Origin: Peristeroidobacter soli
GTDB lineage: Bacteria; Pseudomonadota; Gammaproteobacteria; Steroidobacterales; Steroidobacteraceae
Direction: 5' to 3'
Assembly: GCF_004138485.1 (NCBI RefSeq)
Contig: NZ_RYEV01000005.1
Span: 248,001-312,000 of the forward strand
Length of the DNA: 64,000 bases
Below are positions 36,074 through 45,618 of this stretch, in pieces. Below the pieces are notes generated by a model. The model did not search any database. It was not told where the DNA came from and saw nothing but the letters and a program-made list of their open reading frames with translations. A program made the position numbers and the translations under genes. Each line of letters begins with the position of its first letter. The first letter of the stretch is position 1.

Positions 36074-37906
36074 ATGCGAATGCGCTCGACAGCCTTGTTA
36101 TTGACTGCTCTGGTCGCCGCCGGTACCGCCATGGCGGACGCGCCGGCCCGGTCGTTGTATATCGTCCAGAGCAAATCCGCCGACGCCGCGTCGACACGCT
36201 TGCGTTCGGCGGGAGTTCAGGCCGAACGTGAGTTGAGTGTGATCAATGCAGTTTCGGCTTATCTAACGCCGGAGCAGGTCGCCACGCTGCGTGCCGATGC
36301 GAGCGTGCGCGTGTTCGACGACCGCGAGGTGAGCCCGCGGGGCGGATTGTTCGATTCGCTGGCCGGTGTCCTGGGCAACAACGCGGTCATCAAGCTGACT
36401 CAGCAGGTGACCACACCGATCGTCGCTCCGCTGTTACAGAGCCAACTGACCAGCTCGCTCACCTCGCCGCTGGTGAAGCAGTTGAGCGCTCAGCAGCAGC
36501 TGAAGGATGGCAAGGGCCTCAACACGCTGGGCCTGCTCTATGAAACGAATTATCCGGCGCTGATCGGCGCGGATTCGCTGCACACCGCGGGCGTCACCGG
36601 CAAGGGCGTCACCATCGCCGTGCTCGATACAGGCTTCTGGCAGGACGTGAGTCAGAACTACGCCAACCGCGTGCTGGCGACGGTGGATGTGACCAACGGC
36701 AATCGTCCGATCACCGGCGATCCGTACGGTCACGGCACGCACGTGACTGCCATCGCAGCCAGTGGCTCGCAGGCGCTCAACGGCAGCTATTCCGGTATCG
36801 CGCCGTCGTCGAACCTCGTGCTGGTACGCGCTTTCAATGGCGAGGGGGCGGGTCGTTACACCGACGTGATCGCCGGCGTGAACTGGATCGTCGCCAATCG
36901 CGACAAGTACAAGATCCGCGTGCTGAATCTTTCCTTCGGCGCGCCTCCGCAGTCGTATTACTGGGATGATCCGTTGAACCAGGCGGTGATGGCCGCGTGG
37001 CGGGCGGGTATCGTGGTCGTGGTGTCGGCGGGTAACGAAGGCCCGAGCCCGATGACGATCTCCGTGCCGGGCAATGTTCCTTACGTGATCACGGTCGGTG
37101 CGTTGACCGACAACAACACGCCGTACGATGCGACCGACGATCGTCTCGCTTCGTTCTCGTCCGCCGGTCCGACGTTCGAAGGCTTCGTGAAGCCGGAGAT
37201 GGTGGCGCCGGGCGGTCACATCGCGTCGTCCATGCCGAGCAGCAGCTATCTCGCGACGCTGGACCAGGATTCGATGAACCTCGCCAGCAATCTGTTCACC
37301 ATGTCGGGTACGTCGCAAGCGGCGGCCGTGACCACGGGCGTCGTGGCGCTGATGTTACAAGCCGATCCGAGCCTGACGCCGGACGCGGTGAAGTGCCGGC
37401 TGCTGGCGTCGACGCGGCCTGCGATCACCGCTCAGGGCAAGCTGGCTTACAGCGTATTTCAGCAGGGCGCGGGCTTGATCAATGCAGTCGCCGCGGTCAA
37501 CAGCTCCGCGACCGGTTGTGCTAACCGCGGCCTGAATCTGCAAGCCGATCTGGAGGGTTCCGCGCACTTCGGTGGCCCCGCCAACATCGACGACAACGGT
37601 CATTACGTGATCATGGACATGGAAAGCACCGACTGGGGCGACACCGTCGACGCCGACGGTTACACCTGGTCGAAGGGCTACACCTGGAGCAAGGGTTACG
37701 CGTGGAGCGAGGGCTACACCTGGAGCAAGGGCTTCACCTGGTCGAAGGGCTATACCTGGAGCAAGGGTTTTACCTGGTCGAAAGGCTTCACCTGGAGCAA
37801 GGGCTACACCTGGAGCAAAGGGCTGGCGTGGTGGGATGCGATGTCGCAGAGCTATGCCACCGGCACGCGCTCGGCGTCGATCGCGTCCTGGGTGCCGAAC
37901 GAATAG
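36074..37906 (+). CDS. subtilisin-like serine protease with TWSKG repeat tail
   Basis: A 610-residue secreted S8 peptidase. The signal peptide (residues 1-21) ends GTAMADA. Residues 25-80 resemble an I9-like inhibitory prosegment. The catalytic triad is Asp185 (VLDTGFW), His220 (GHGTHVTAI) and Ser414 (MSGTSQAA); the oxyanion Asn is in VSAGNEGPSP. Residues 529-588 are nine copies of G-Y/F-T-W-S-K plus a tenth decayed copy (GLAWWD). The short stretch after ends ASWVPNE. The tail is aromatic and basic and could bind cell wall, polysaccharide or membrane; its role is unknown. The gene is 42 bases before the large hybrid kinase, suggesting a linked system. Confidence 0.93.
   Translation: MRMRSTALLLTALVAAGTAMADAPARSLYIVQSKSADAASTRLRSAGVQAERELSVINAVSAYLTPEQVATLRADASVRVFDDREVSPRGGLFDSLAGVLGNNAVIKLTQQVTTPIVAPLLQSQLTSSLTSPLVKQLSAQQQLKDGKGLNTLGLLYETNYPALIGADSLHTAGVTGKGVTIAVLDTGFWQDVSQNYANRVLATVDVTNGNRPITGDPYGHGTHVTAIAASGSQALNGSYSGIAPSSNLVLVRAFNGEGAGRYTDVIAGVNWIVANRDKYKIRVLNLSFGAPPQSYYWDDPLNQAVMAAWRAGIVVVVSAGNEGPSPMTISVPGNVPYVITVGALTDNNTPYDATDDRLASFSSAGPTFEGFVKPEMVAPGGHIASSMPSSSYLATLDQDSMNLASNLFTMSGTSQAAAVTTGVVALMLQADPSLTPDAVKCRLLASTRPAITAQGKLAYSVFQQGAGLINAVAAVNSSATGCANRGLNLQADLEGSAHFGGPANIDDNGHYVIMDMESTDWGDTVDADGYTWSKGYTWSKGYAWSEGYTWSKGFTWSKGYTWSKGFTWSKGFTWSKGYTWSKGLAWWDAMSQSYATGTRSASIASWVPNE
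37658..37837 (+). repeat. ten 18-base coding repeats, (GYTWSK)n
   Basis: Ten consecutive in-frame 18-base units encode GYTWSK, GYTWSK, GYAWSE, GYTWSK, GFTWSK, GYTWSK, GFTWSK, GFTWSK, GYTWSK and GLAWWD. Codons vary between copies (TGGTCGAAG versus TGGAGCAAG), so the protein pattern is conserved beyond simple DNA duplication. Confidence 0.97.
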
Positions 37907-37948
37907 TTGGGATTGTGACGCGCGTCGTGCGGTCCTTCGGCGGCGACG

Positions 37949-40900
37949 ATGGATTCGGCAAACCAGTCAACGGTTGCTTCATCAAACCTCGGGCAAGCTG
38001 CGGCCGTGAGTGCAAATCCACTGACGCGCGCCTGGCGGGCGTCACTGATCATCGCAGGGTTGTTGTCGGGAGCAGCGATCGCCACGGCGGCCGATGCTCC
38101 TCCGCTCATTCTGGAACATCTGACGACGGTCGAGGGTCTGCCGCAGTCGACCGTCATGGCGACCCTGCAGGATTCGCAGGGGTTTGTCTGGCTCGGGACC
38201 GAGGATGGCTTGGTCCGTTACGACGGCCACCTCCTGCATCGCTATGCCGCCGTTCGCGGCGAGCCGGGCACGCTGTCGGGCAACTACATCTGGGACATCG
38301 CCGAGGATGCCCGCGGCGATCTGTGGATCGCCATTCGCGACGGCGGCGTGGCGCGATGGCAGCGCAAGTCCGATACATTCACAATCTATCGTCACGACGA
38401 CAACAAGCCCGACTCTCTGGCGAGCGACAGTGTTCGCGCGCTCCTGGTCGATACACGCGGACAGGTCTGGATCGGCACCAGCGATGCGGGTGTCGACATT
38501 CTCGATCCGGCGACCGGCGGTGTTCGACACTTGCGCTCGACCGGCCGTGGCCGGGCGGCGTTGAGCAGCGACCGCATCTTCACTCTGTCTCTGGCCCGTT
38601 CCGGAGATGTCTGGATCGGCACGCAGGCGGGGCTCGACCTGTGGCGTCTGGAGGACGAGTCGATCACTCCGTTCGGTCCGCCGGCCGGCGCGCCGGGCTC
38701 GCTGGCGGGACAGGAAATCTCACATGTGCTCGAAGACAAGAGTGGCGCCGTATGGGTGGGCAGCTTCAAGGTCGGCTTGACGCGACTGGATCGCGAAGGA
38801 CGTCTGCTGGCTGCGTATCGCCAGAGCCGCGCACCCGATGCGCTCGGCAACGACGATGTTCGCAGCGTTCTCGAGGATCAGGCCGGCCGCTTGTGGGTAG
38901 GGACCGCGGACGGACTCGAACTGCTCGATCGCGCCAGCGGGCGCTTCACGCACTTCCGCCACGACGATAGCAACGCGAATTCGCTGCTCGATTCGTTCGT
39001 CATGTCGCTGTACGAAGATCAGGCCGGCGTGATGTGGATCGGCACGCGCACGGGGGGTGTGAGCCGCTGGAATCCGCGCAGCTGGGAACTCGGCGGTCAG
39101 CGTCCACAGTGGGTGGGCAGCGGGCCGGTGAATGCATTTGCCGATGCTGGCGATGGGCGTGTCTGGATCGCGGCGCTCGATGGCGGTCTGCGCCAGTTCG
39201 ATCCTCGAACCAACGAGGCGACTCCGCTCGACAAGTTGACGCGTGATCATCAAGCGCTGCGTGACGAACGTGTGATGTCACTGCTTCGCGATCATCTCGG
39301 CACGCTGTGGATCGGCACGATGTCGGGTGGCCTGAAGAAACTCACTCCGGCCGGGCGCATCGAATCGATTCCGGTGAAGGCGGGCGATCCGCGTGCGACG
39401 AGCGCCGCGGGCATCATGAGCATCGCGGAAAGTCGCAGCGGTCAGATCTGGATCGGCACCTTCGGCGGTGGCGCGAACGTGCTGGATCCGGCGTCGGGCG
39501 CGATTCGTCAGCTGCCGTTTGGAGCTCAACCTGGAGCCATCGGTTCACCCGAGGTGACCTCGCTTGCCGAGGATGCGCGTGGCAACTGGTGGATCGGCAC
39601 CATGAACGGTTTGAATCTCGCGCGGGCCGATGGGCAGGTCGTGCGGGTTTTCAAGAACGATCCGAACGACACGGCATCGTTGGCGGCCAACGTCGTCTAT
39701 GCAGTCACCGTCGACGCACGCGATCGTGTGTGGGCCGCGACGGATGGCGGTGGTCTGGCGCAGGTCGAGGGCTCGTCGGCGGCGCCGGAGCAGATTCGCT
39801 TCAAAACCCTCACGCGCGAGCAGGGCCTGTCGAGCGACACGCTGTACGGTGTCGTGGCCGACGACGCGGGCTCGCTGTGGCTGAGTGGCAATGCCGGCCT
39901 GATGCGTCTGGATCCCGAGAGTGGCGCGATCAAGACCTTCCATCGCGAACACGGTCTGCAGGGCGAAGAGTTTGCATTCGGTGCCTATCATCGCTTGAGC
40001 GACGGTCGCGTGTGTTTCGGCGGTCCGGGTGGTTTCAACATCTTCGATCCGACCCGGCTGAGCGAGAACCGGCAGCCGCCGCGTCTCGCGCTGACCAATG
40101 TCGACATTCTCGGCGCCCGCATGCGCAGCGGCACGCCGTTCTGGTTGCTCCAGAATATTCCGCTCAGCTATCGCGACAGCATCCTGTCGCTCGACTTCGG
40201 CGTGCTGGACTTCGGCTCGACTCAGCACAATCGCCTGGCGTATCGCATGCCGGGACTGAGCGATGACTGGATCGACCTGGGCAGTCAGCGACGAATCACA
40301 CTGACGACGCTGCCCGCCGGCGAGCACGTGCTCGAAGTTCGCGCCGCGAGCTCCGATTCGGGCTGGAGCGAGCAGCCCTACAAAATCACTATTGAGCGCG
40401 CGCCAGCGCCCTGGCAATCGCCTTGGGCCTATGCCGCGTACGCTGCATTGATCCTCGGCGTGATCTTGTATCGCGCGCATCGACAGCGCCGCAAATACCA
40501 AGCTGTGGTTCACCAGCGTGAAGTGCTGGACGCCGAAGTGAAGTTGCGGACGCGAGAGCTGGTCGAAAGCAATCGTCAGCTCGCCGAAGCCGCGCAAGCC
40601 AAGAGCAACTTCCTCGATCGCATGAGTCACGAGTTGCGTACGCCCATGAACGGCGTGGTCGGCATGACCGAGCTGCTGTCGCGTACCCAACAGTCAGCGA
40701 CGCAATCGCATCTCACCAAGACCATTCGCTCCTCGGCGCAGATCCTGTTGCAGATCGTGAATGACTTGTTGGATCTGTCGAAGATTCGCGCCGGCAAAGT
40801 GGAGCTCGAGGCATTGCCCATCGATCTCGGCCAGGTGCTGGAAGAATGCACCAGCCTGTTTGCCGGGGCCGCCGAGGGCAAAGGCATCGAACTGATCGTT

Positions 40901-42472
40901 TGTCCGCCCGCGCGCGGCGAACGGGTGCTGCTGGGCGATCCGCTTCGCGTGCGTCAGATCGTGATGAACCTCGTCGGCAACGCGGTGAAGTTCACCTTGC
41001 AGGGTGAAGTCGTCGTGCGAGCCGATGTGACGATGGTCGACGAGGAGCGCGCCGTTGCCAGGATTGCCGTGACCGATACCGGCATCGGCATGGATGAAGC
41101 GGCCGTCGAGCGCATCTTCGAACCGTTCTCGCAGGCGGATGAGACCACGACCCGGAAATTCGGCGGCACCGGTCTGGGCCTGGCGATCTGTCGCGAGCTG
41201 GCCGACATCATGGACGGCGAGATCACCGTGGAGAGCACGCCGCAGGTCGGATCGACGTTCCATTTGGCGCTGCCTCTGCAGATTGATTCGACACCTGCTG
41301 CAGCCGAGACGGCATTGCCTCGCCGCACCGTTCGCATCCTTACTCGACGCACGTCGTTGCGGGAGTCGCTGACGCGTCACGTGTCTTCATTCGGGCTGGT
41401 ACCTGCAGACGGCGGGGCGGAGATCACGATCCTGGATGCGAGCACGCATTCCGAAGAGTTGAAACGTTTGTTGACAGGCCGGACGTCGCGGCCCGGGCTC
41501 ATCGTCATTGCAACCAATGCCGAGGCCGAGTCTTACAACCTGCGCGCGTTGCTCGATGAGAAGATCATCGTGCTCAAGCCCGTGCACCGGATTGCGCTAC
41601 GCGAGGCGCTGGCGGTGGTCACTGGTGTCGAGGTGGCAGCGACCGATCAGCCTCGTACCAGCGCGAGCGATACGCCGTCGTTCAAAGCGCATGTCCTGCT
41701 GGTTGAGGACGAGCCTGTCAACGCAGCGGTGGCCGAAGGCTATCTCGCAAGCCTGGGTTGCACGAGCGTGTGGGCGAAGAGTGGCAACGAAGCCGTGGCG
41801 CGCAGCGCCGGCGAGCACTTCGATCTGATCCTGATGGATCTGAACATGCCGGACATGGATGGATTCGCGACGACCCAACTGATCCGCCAGCGAGCGAAGC
41901 AGGGCGAGCGCACGCCCATCGTTGCGCTCACCGCGCACGATGCAACCACGTATCGAGAAAAGTGCTTGCGCGCCGATATGGATGACATCCTCACCAAACC
42001 CTACACGCTGGACGAGTGCGCGCGCCTGTTACGCAAATGGTTGGTGACCCAGGAAGCCGATACCGCGGCGCAATTGATCAAGCTGTCCGCCGCACCGACG
42101 AAGCAAGATGCGCTTGCGAGCGTCGATGCCAATGCGGTCGCGTCGATGCGAAAACTGAGCGCCCGCGGTCACTCCGACTTGTACTCGAAGCTCGTGGAGT
42201 TGTTTCGAACCGGTTCGGCCGAGTCGCTGGCGCAATTGAGTGCCGCGATGGCTGAGCAGGATCTGAAGACCGCGGCCGGCATCTGTCACAAGCTGGCTTC
42301 GAGTGCGTCGAATGTCGGCGCGCTGAGCTATGGCAAGGAGCTGCGCAGGCTCGAGCAATTGTGTATCGCGGGCGAGCAGCAGCAAGCCGCCACGCTCCAT
42401 GACACGATTCAGGCCGCGCACGCGCCCCTGATGAACGCACTGCTGGGCCTGACCATGAAGGCGAGCGCATGA
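37949..42472 (+). CDS. hybrid two-component sensor kinase with periplasmic beta-propeller
   Basis: A 1507-residue protein. The signal peptide or anchor ends IATAADA near residue 48. Residues about 55-740 contain repeated propeller units (GFVWLGTEDGL, DLWIAIRDGGVARW, QVWIGTSDAGVDIL) followed by a Y_Y_Y domain (about 745-815). A membrane helix lies near 825-845. The HisKA phospho-acceptor is His894 (MSHELRTPMNGVVGM), with an HATPase to about 1110. A first receiver-like domain (about 1120-1230) lacks the acidic pocket; the second has Asp1297 (LILMDLNMPDMDG). An HPt domain ends the chain, with His1447 (CHKLASSAS). Such propeller kinases often sense polysaccharides. The stop overlaps the next gene by ATGA. 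Confidence 0.93.
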   Translation: MDSANQSTVASSNLGQAAAVSANPLTRAWRASLIIAGLLSGAAIATAADAPPLILEHLTTVEGLPQSTVMATLQDSQGFVWLGTEDGLVRYDGHLLHRYAAVRGEPGTLSGNYIWDIAEDARGDLWIAIRDGGVARWQRKSDTFTIYRHDDNKPDSLASDSVRALLVDTRGQVWIGTSDAGVDILDPATGGVRHLRSTGRGRAALSSDRIFTLSLARSGDVWIGTQAGLDLWRLEDESITPFGPPAGAPGSLAGQEISHVLEDKSGAVWVGSFKVGLTRLDREGRLLAAYRQSRAPDALGNDDVRSVLEDQAGRLWVGTADGLELLDRASGRFTHFRHDDSNANSLLDSFVMSLYEDQAGVMWIGTRTGGVSRWNPRSWELGGQRPQWVGSGPVNAFADAGDGRVWIAALDGGLRQFDPRTNEATPLDKLTRDHQALRDERVMSLLRDHLGTLWIGTMSGGLKKLTPAGRIESIPVKAGDPRATSAAGIMSIAESRSGQIWIGTFGGGANVLDPASGAIRQLPFGAQPGAIGSPEVTSLAEDARGNWWIGTMNGLNLARADGQVVRVFKNDPNDTASLAANVVYAVTVDARDRVWAATDGGGLAQVEGSSAAPEQIRFKTLTREQGLSSDTLYGVVADDAGSLWLSGNAGLMRLDPESGAIKTFHREHGLQGEEFAFGAYHRLSDGRVCFGGPGGFNIFDPTRLSENRQPPRLALTNVDILGARMRSGTPFWLLQNIPLSYRDSILSLDFGVLDFGSTQHNRLAYRMPGLSDDWIDLGSQRRITLTTLPAGEHVLEVRAASSDSGWSEQPYKITIERAPAPWQSPWAYAAYAALILGVILYRAHRQRRKYQAVVHQREVLDAEVKLRTRELVESNRQLAEAAQAKSNFLDRMSHELRTPMNGVVGMTELLSRTQQSATQSHLTKTIRSSAQILLQIVNDLLDLSKIRAGKVELEALPIDLGQVLEECTSLFAGAAEGKGIELIVCPPARGERVLLGDPLRVRQIVMNLVGNAVKFTLQGEVVVRADVTMVDEERAVARIAVTDTGIGMDEAAVERIFEPFSQADETTTRKFGGTGLGLAICRELADIMDGEITVESTPQVGSTFHLALPLQIDSTPAAAETALPRRTVRILTRRTSLRESLTRHVSSFGLVPADGGAEITILDASTHSEELKRLLTGRTSRPGLIVIATNAEAESYNLRALLDEKIIVLKPVHRIALREALAVVTGVEVAATDQPRTSASDTPSFKAHVLLVEDEPVNAAVAEGYLASLGCTSVWAKSGNEAVARSAGEHFDLILMDLNMPDMDGFATTQLIRQRAKQGERTPIVALTAHDATTYREKCLRADMDDILTKPYTLDECARLLRKWLVTQEADTAAQLIKLSAAPTKQDALASVDANAVASMRKLSARGHSDLYSKLVELFRTGSAESLAQLSAAMAEQDLKTAAGICHKLASSASNVGALSYGKELRRLEQLCIAGEQQQAATLHDTIQAAHAPLMNALLGLTMKASA

Positions 42473-44241
42473 GTATCGCGGACCGCCATTCCGGCATCGC
42501 CATCATCGCCGACGACGAGTCGACGGGGCTCGTGTTGTTGGAAGAGTCGGCAGCGCAGGTTGGCTTGGAAGCGCTGGCATTCGACAACGGTGCCGATGCA
42601 CTCGCGGCCGCGCTCAACAATCAAGTGGCCATCGTCCTGCTCGACGTCGATATGCCGGGCCTCAACGGCTATGAAGTCTGCCGCCGTTTGCGTGCCGACG
42701 CGCGCTTCACCACCACACCCATCGTCATGGTGACCGGGCATGAGGATTCGGACGCGATCACACTGGCGTTCGAAGCAGGTGCGACCGACTTCGTTTCCAA
42801 GCCGGTGAATTGGGCACTGTTGCCGAGGCGCCTCGAATACATTCTTCGTAATGCGGCTGGTGCGCGAGCACTGATTGCGAGCACCGAACACATCGAGCGA
42901 CTCGCTTACTACGATACGTTGACAGGCCTGCCGAATCGGCAGCGCTGCATGGAAACGGCTGCGGCCATGTTCGATGCCGCCAGGCAGGCGGGTGAGAATG
43001 CAGCGGTCGTCTATATCGATCTCAACAGTCTGAAGCGTGTGAACGATTCGTTTGGTCACGCCATGGGCGACGCTGTGTTGCGTGCCTTTGCGGATCGACT
43101 GGTGCGCACGGTGAACGAGTTCGGCATCGAGTCCGAGCGAGTCCTGATCTCACGATTGGGCGGTGACGAATTCGTGGTGGTGCTCAGACAGGCGGGTGCT
43201 CGCGAAATCGCGCTGACCCTGGCACGACAGTGCGCCGAAGCGTTCAAGCTGGCGATCACTCACGACGCATTGGAGTTCTACTCATCGCCGAATATCGGCG
43301 TGGCGGTGTATCCAGACGATGGCGCTGACGTAGCCACTGTGTTCAAACACGCAGACACGGCGATGTACCACGCCAAGGCAACCTCCGGCGCCGTAGCGTC
43401 GTATGCGCCCGCGATGAGCGCCAGAATGCGTGACTGGCTCGAGCTGGAAGGCCGGCTGCGCAAGGCAGTTCACAACGACCTGCTGAACCTGGTCTTTCAA
43501 CCCAAGTTCCGGATCCAGGATCGCAAGCTGGTCGGCGTCGAAGCGCTGCTGCGCTGGCGCGACGCCGAGTACGGCGATATCTCACCGAACCGCTTCGTCG
43601 AGATCGCCGAAGACAGCGGTCTGATCCTGGACATGAGCAGCTGGGTGGTGCGAGCCGTGTGCCGGCAGCTGCGCAAGTGGCTGGATCGCGGCATCGTGCT
43701 GCCGGTCGCGATCAACTGCTCGGGTAAGGAATTGTTACACGGCGATCCCGCGAAGGTCGTGGAGGCCGAGGCAAAGGCGGCGGGCGTGCCGGCGTCGTTG
43801 ATCGAGATCGAGTTGACGGAATCGCTGCTGATCAAGGACTCGGCGACGGTACAGAGCGCGCTGAAACGTCTGCGGCAGCTGGGGTGTCGAATTGCGCTGG
43901 ATGACTTCGGCACCGGCTACTCGTCGCTTGCCTATATCACCCGCTTTCCGCCCGATCGCATCAAGATCGACAAGGCATTCGTGCGCGATATCGAGAACTC
44001 GGCCGGTGACGCGGCGGTGGCGAGCGCCATTCTTTCGCTTGCTCACAGTCTGAATCTGGTGGTTACCGCGGAAGGCGTGGAGCGCCAGGGTCAGCTCGAT
44101 TGGCTGCTCGCCCGAGGCTGCCACGAAGTGCAGGGTTTCCTGTTAGCCAAGCCGCTGTCGGTGGCGGATCTCGAAGCACGTTTTTTTCCTGCAGCGAACG
44201 ACGTGGCCGAAGAGCCGCAGCAACTGCTGTCGCGGGCGTAG
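42469..44241 (+). CDS. response regulator with GGDEF and EAL domains
   Basis: A 590-residue cytoplasmic protein. The receiver domain (residues about 8-125) has the acidic pair DDE, Asp about 64 in VLLDVDMPGLNG and SKPVNW. The GGDEF domain (about 140-305) has an intact SRLGGDEFVVVL, without an RxxD inhibitory site. The EAL domain (about 320-575) has VEALLRW, ELTESLL and DDFGTGYSS, all intact. It can in principle both make and break c-di-GMP. The 4-base overlap with the hybrid kinase makes it the probable phosphorylation target of the kinase's HPt. Confidence 0.93.
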   Translation: MSIADRHSGIAIIADDESTGLVLLEESAAQVGLEALAFDNGADALAAALNNQVAIVLLDVDMPGLNGYEVCRRLRADARFTTTPIVMVTGHEDSDAITLAFEAGATDFVSKPVNWALLPRRLEYILRNAAGARALIASTEHIERLAYYDTLTGLPNRQRCMETAAAMFDAARQAGENAAVVYIDLNSLKRVNDSFGHAMGDAVLRAFADRLVRTVNEFGIESERVLISRLGGDEFVVVLRQAGAREIALTLARQCAEAFKLAITHDALEFYSSPNIGVAVYPDDGADVATVFKHADTAMYHAKATSGAVASYAPAMSARMRDWLELEGRLRKAVHNDLLNLVFQPKFRIQDRKLVGVEALLRWRDAEYGDISPNRFVEIAEDSGLILDMSSWVVRAVCRQLRKWLDRGIVLPVAINCSGKELLHGDPAKVVEAEAKAAGVPASLIEIELTESLLIKDSATVQSALKRLRQLGCRIALDDFGTGYSSLAYITRFPPDRIKIDKAFVRDIENSAGDAAVASAILSLAHSLNLVVTAEGVERQGQLDWLLARGCHEVQGFLLAKPLSVADLEARFFPAANDVAEEPQQLLSRA

Positions 44242-44371
44242 CGCGCAACTATTCGCTTGCTACGGTCCGGTGATGTACAGGGCAGGGGCGGAATACGACG
44301 ACCTTCTGGCCGTGCAACCCTGAGCGGGCCGGAGATTGTCGCGTCTGGGCCGCGCGTGATTGCACGCCGGC

Positions 44372-45397
44372 TCAGGCGGTCTGATAGAGCGAGACGCGAT
44401 TGCGGCCCGCCTGCTTGCCCGCGTACATGGCCTTGTCGGCACGGTCGATCAGTGTTTCCAAGGTGTCGGATTCCCGGCTGGCGGCGACGCCGATCGAGAT
44501 GGTCACCCGGTCGATGCATTGCTCGGTGCCGCTGCGCCGGATCGTGCGGGCTGACGTGGCGGCGCAGATCCGCTTCGCCAGAATCGCGGCACCCTCGAGC
44601 GTGGTGTCCGGCAGGAAGATGGCGAACTCTTCGCCGCCGATGCGAGCGGCGATGTCACGGCCCTTGATGCTCTCGCAGATCACTTGCCCGACCGCGCGCA
44701 GCACCTTGTCGCCGAGCAGGTGGCCGTAGGTGTCGTTCAGCGTCTTGAAGTGATCGATATCGGAGAGCAGCATGGCGCCGCCCTGCAACGAGCCCGCGTC
44801 CTCCACGAACGACTGCATGCGTTGCTCCAGGCCGCGCCGATTGAGCATGCCCGTCAGCGGATCCAGCTTGGCCTGATGCTCGGCCTGCTTCAGCTGTTCG
44901 GTGAGGTGGCGCGCTTCCTGCGTCGAGCGCTCGAGCTGCTCGGTCAGCTCCTTGGTCACGACCCGCATGCGCTCGGTATCGGTGATGAGGTCGGCAACGA
45001 TGTCGGTGATCAGGTTCATGGCCAGCGGCCGGGCCAACTGATCCTTGTGAAGCAGCAGGGTCTGATTGAACTGCGTGGCCTCGAGTCCCGCGCTGGAGGC
45101 GGCTGTCGCTGTATCCGACAGCAGCGTCTGCAGCCGTTGATGCATGCGTTCGAGCGCTTCCGCGTCCCGGGCGATGACGAAGTTCGCATGCAGGCGCCAG
45201 ACGTCGTCGTCGGTCAGCGACTCGCGCCGGGCCACGCGTTGATCCAGCTCGTTGCTCAGTCGCGGGTTGATGCCGGCGACGTGCTCATACCAGAGAGTGT
45301 AGGTCTGAGGGTGATAGGCCGCCCGATGCTGAGCCATCAAGGGCAGTGTCAGGCGCAGAATCTCCGCGCTCTGTTCTTTCGTCTCTTTGTATCGCAT
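44372..45397 (-). CDS. diguanylate cyclase
   Basis: A 341-residue protein. Residues 1-170 are alpha-helical with no recognised domain (MRYKETKEQSAEILRLTLPL ... YHPQTYTLWYEHVAG, common in soluble cyclases) and a coiled coil (LTEQLERSTQEARHLTEQLKQAEHQ). The GGDEF domain (about 175-335) has LDPLTGMLNRRGLEQRM and an intact active site ARIGGEEFAIFLP; the upstream RxxD inhibitory site is not conserved (KGRD). It converges with the REC-GGDEF-EAL gene, so three or four c-di-GMP proteins cluster here. Confidence 0.92.
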   Translation of the reverse strand: MRYKETKEQSAEILRLTLPLMAQHRAAYHPQTYTLWYEHVAGINPRLSNELDQRVARRESLTDDDVWRLHANFVIARDAEALERMHQRLQTLLSDTATAASSAGLEATQFNQTLLLHKDQLARPLAMNLITDIVADLITDTERMRVVTKELTEQLERSTQEARHLTEQLKQAEHQAKLDPLTGMLNRRGLEQRMQSFVEDAGSLQGGAMLLSDIDHFKTLNDTYGHLLGDKVLRAVGQVICESIKGRDIAARIGGEEFAIFLPDTTLEGAAILAKRICAATSARTIRRSGTEQCIDRVTISIGVAASRESDTLETLIDRADKAMYAGKQAGRNRVSLYQTA

Positions 45398-45618
45398 TGT
45401 CGACGCCGGTTGAGCCGGACTTTGTCATAACCCGCTGGGGCGCAAGTCTGCGGCCGGAAACGCTTATTGACAAGGCAAATCGATAAAGTGTCGATCGCCA
45501 TTACACAATGGCGAGCAATAGTTCATTGGCATCCCATCAATTGAGTCGTGGTGTGCGGTGCGAGGGCACGGCTACCTTCGCGCCGCGATCGACCAGCAAA
45601 CTCAACACGGGGGATGTC

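Noticed and set aside
37658-37837. Array of 18-base repeats considered as a CRISPR or intergenic repeat
   Set aside because: The units are contiguous without spacers and stay in frame inside a protease gene.
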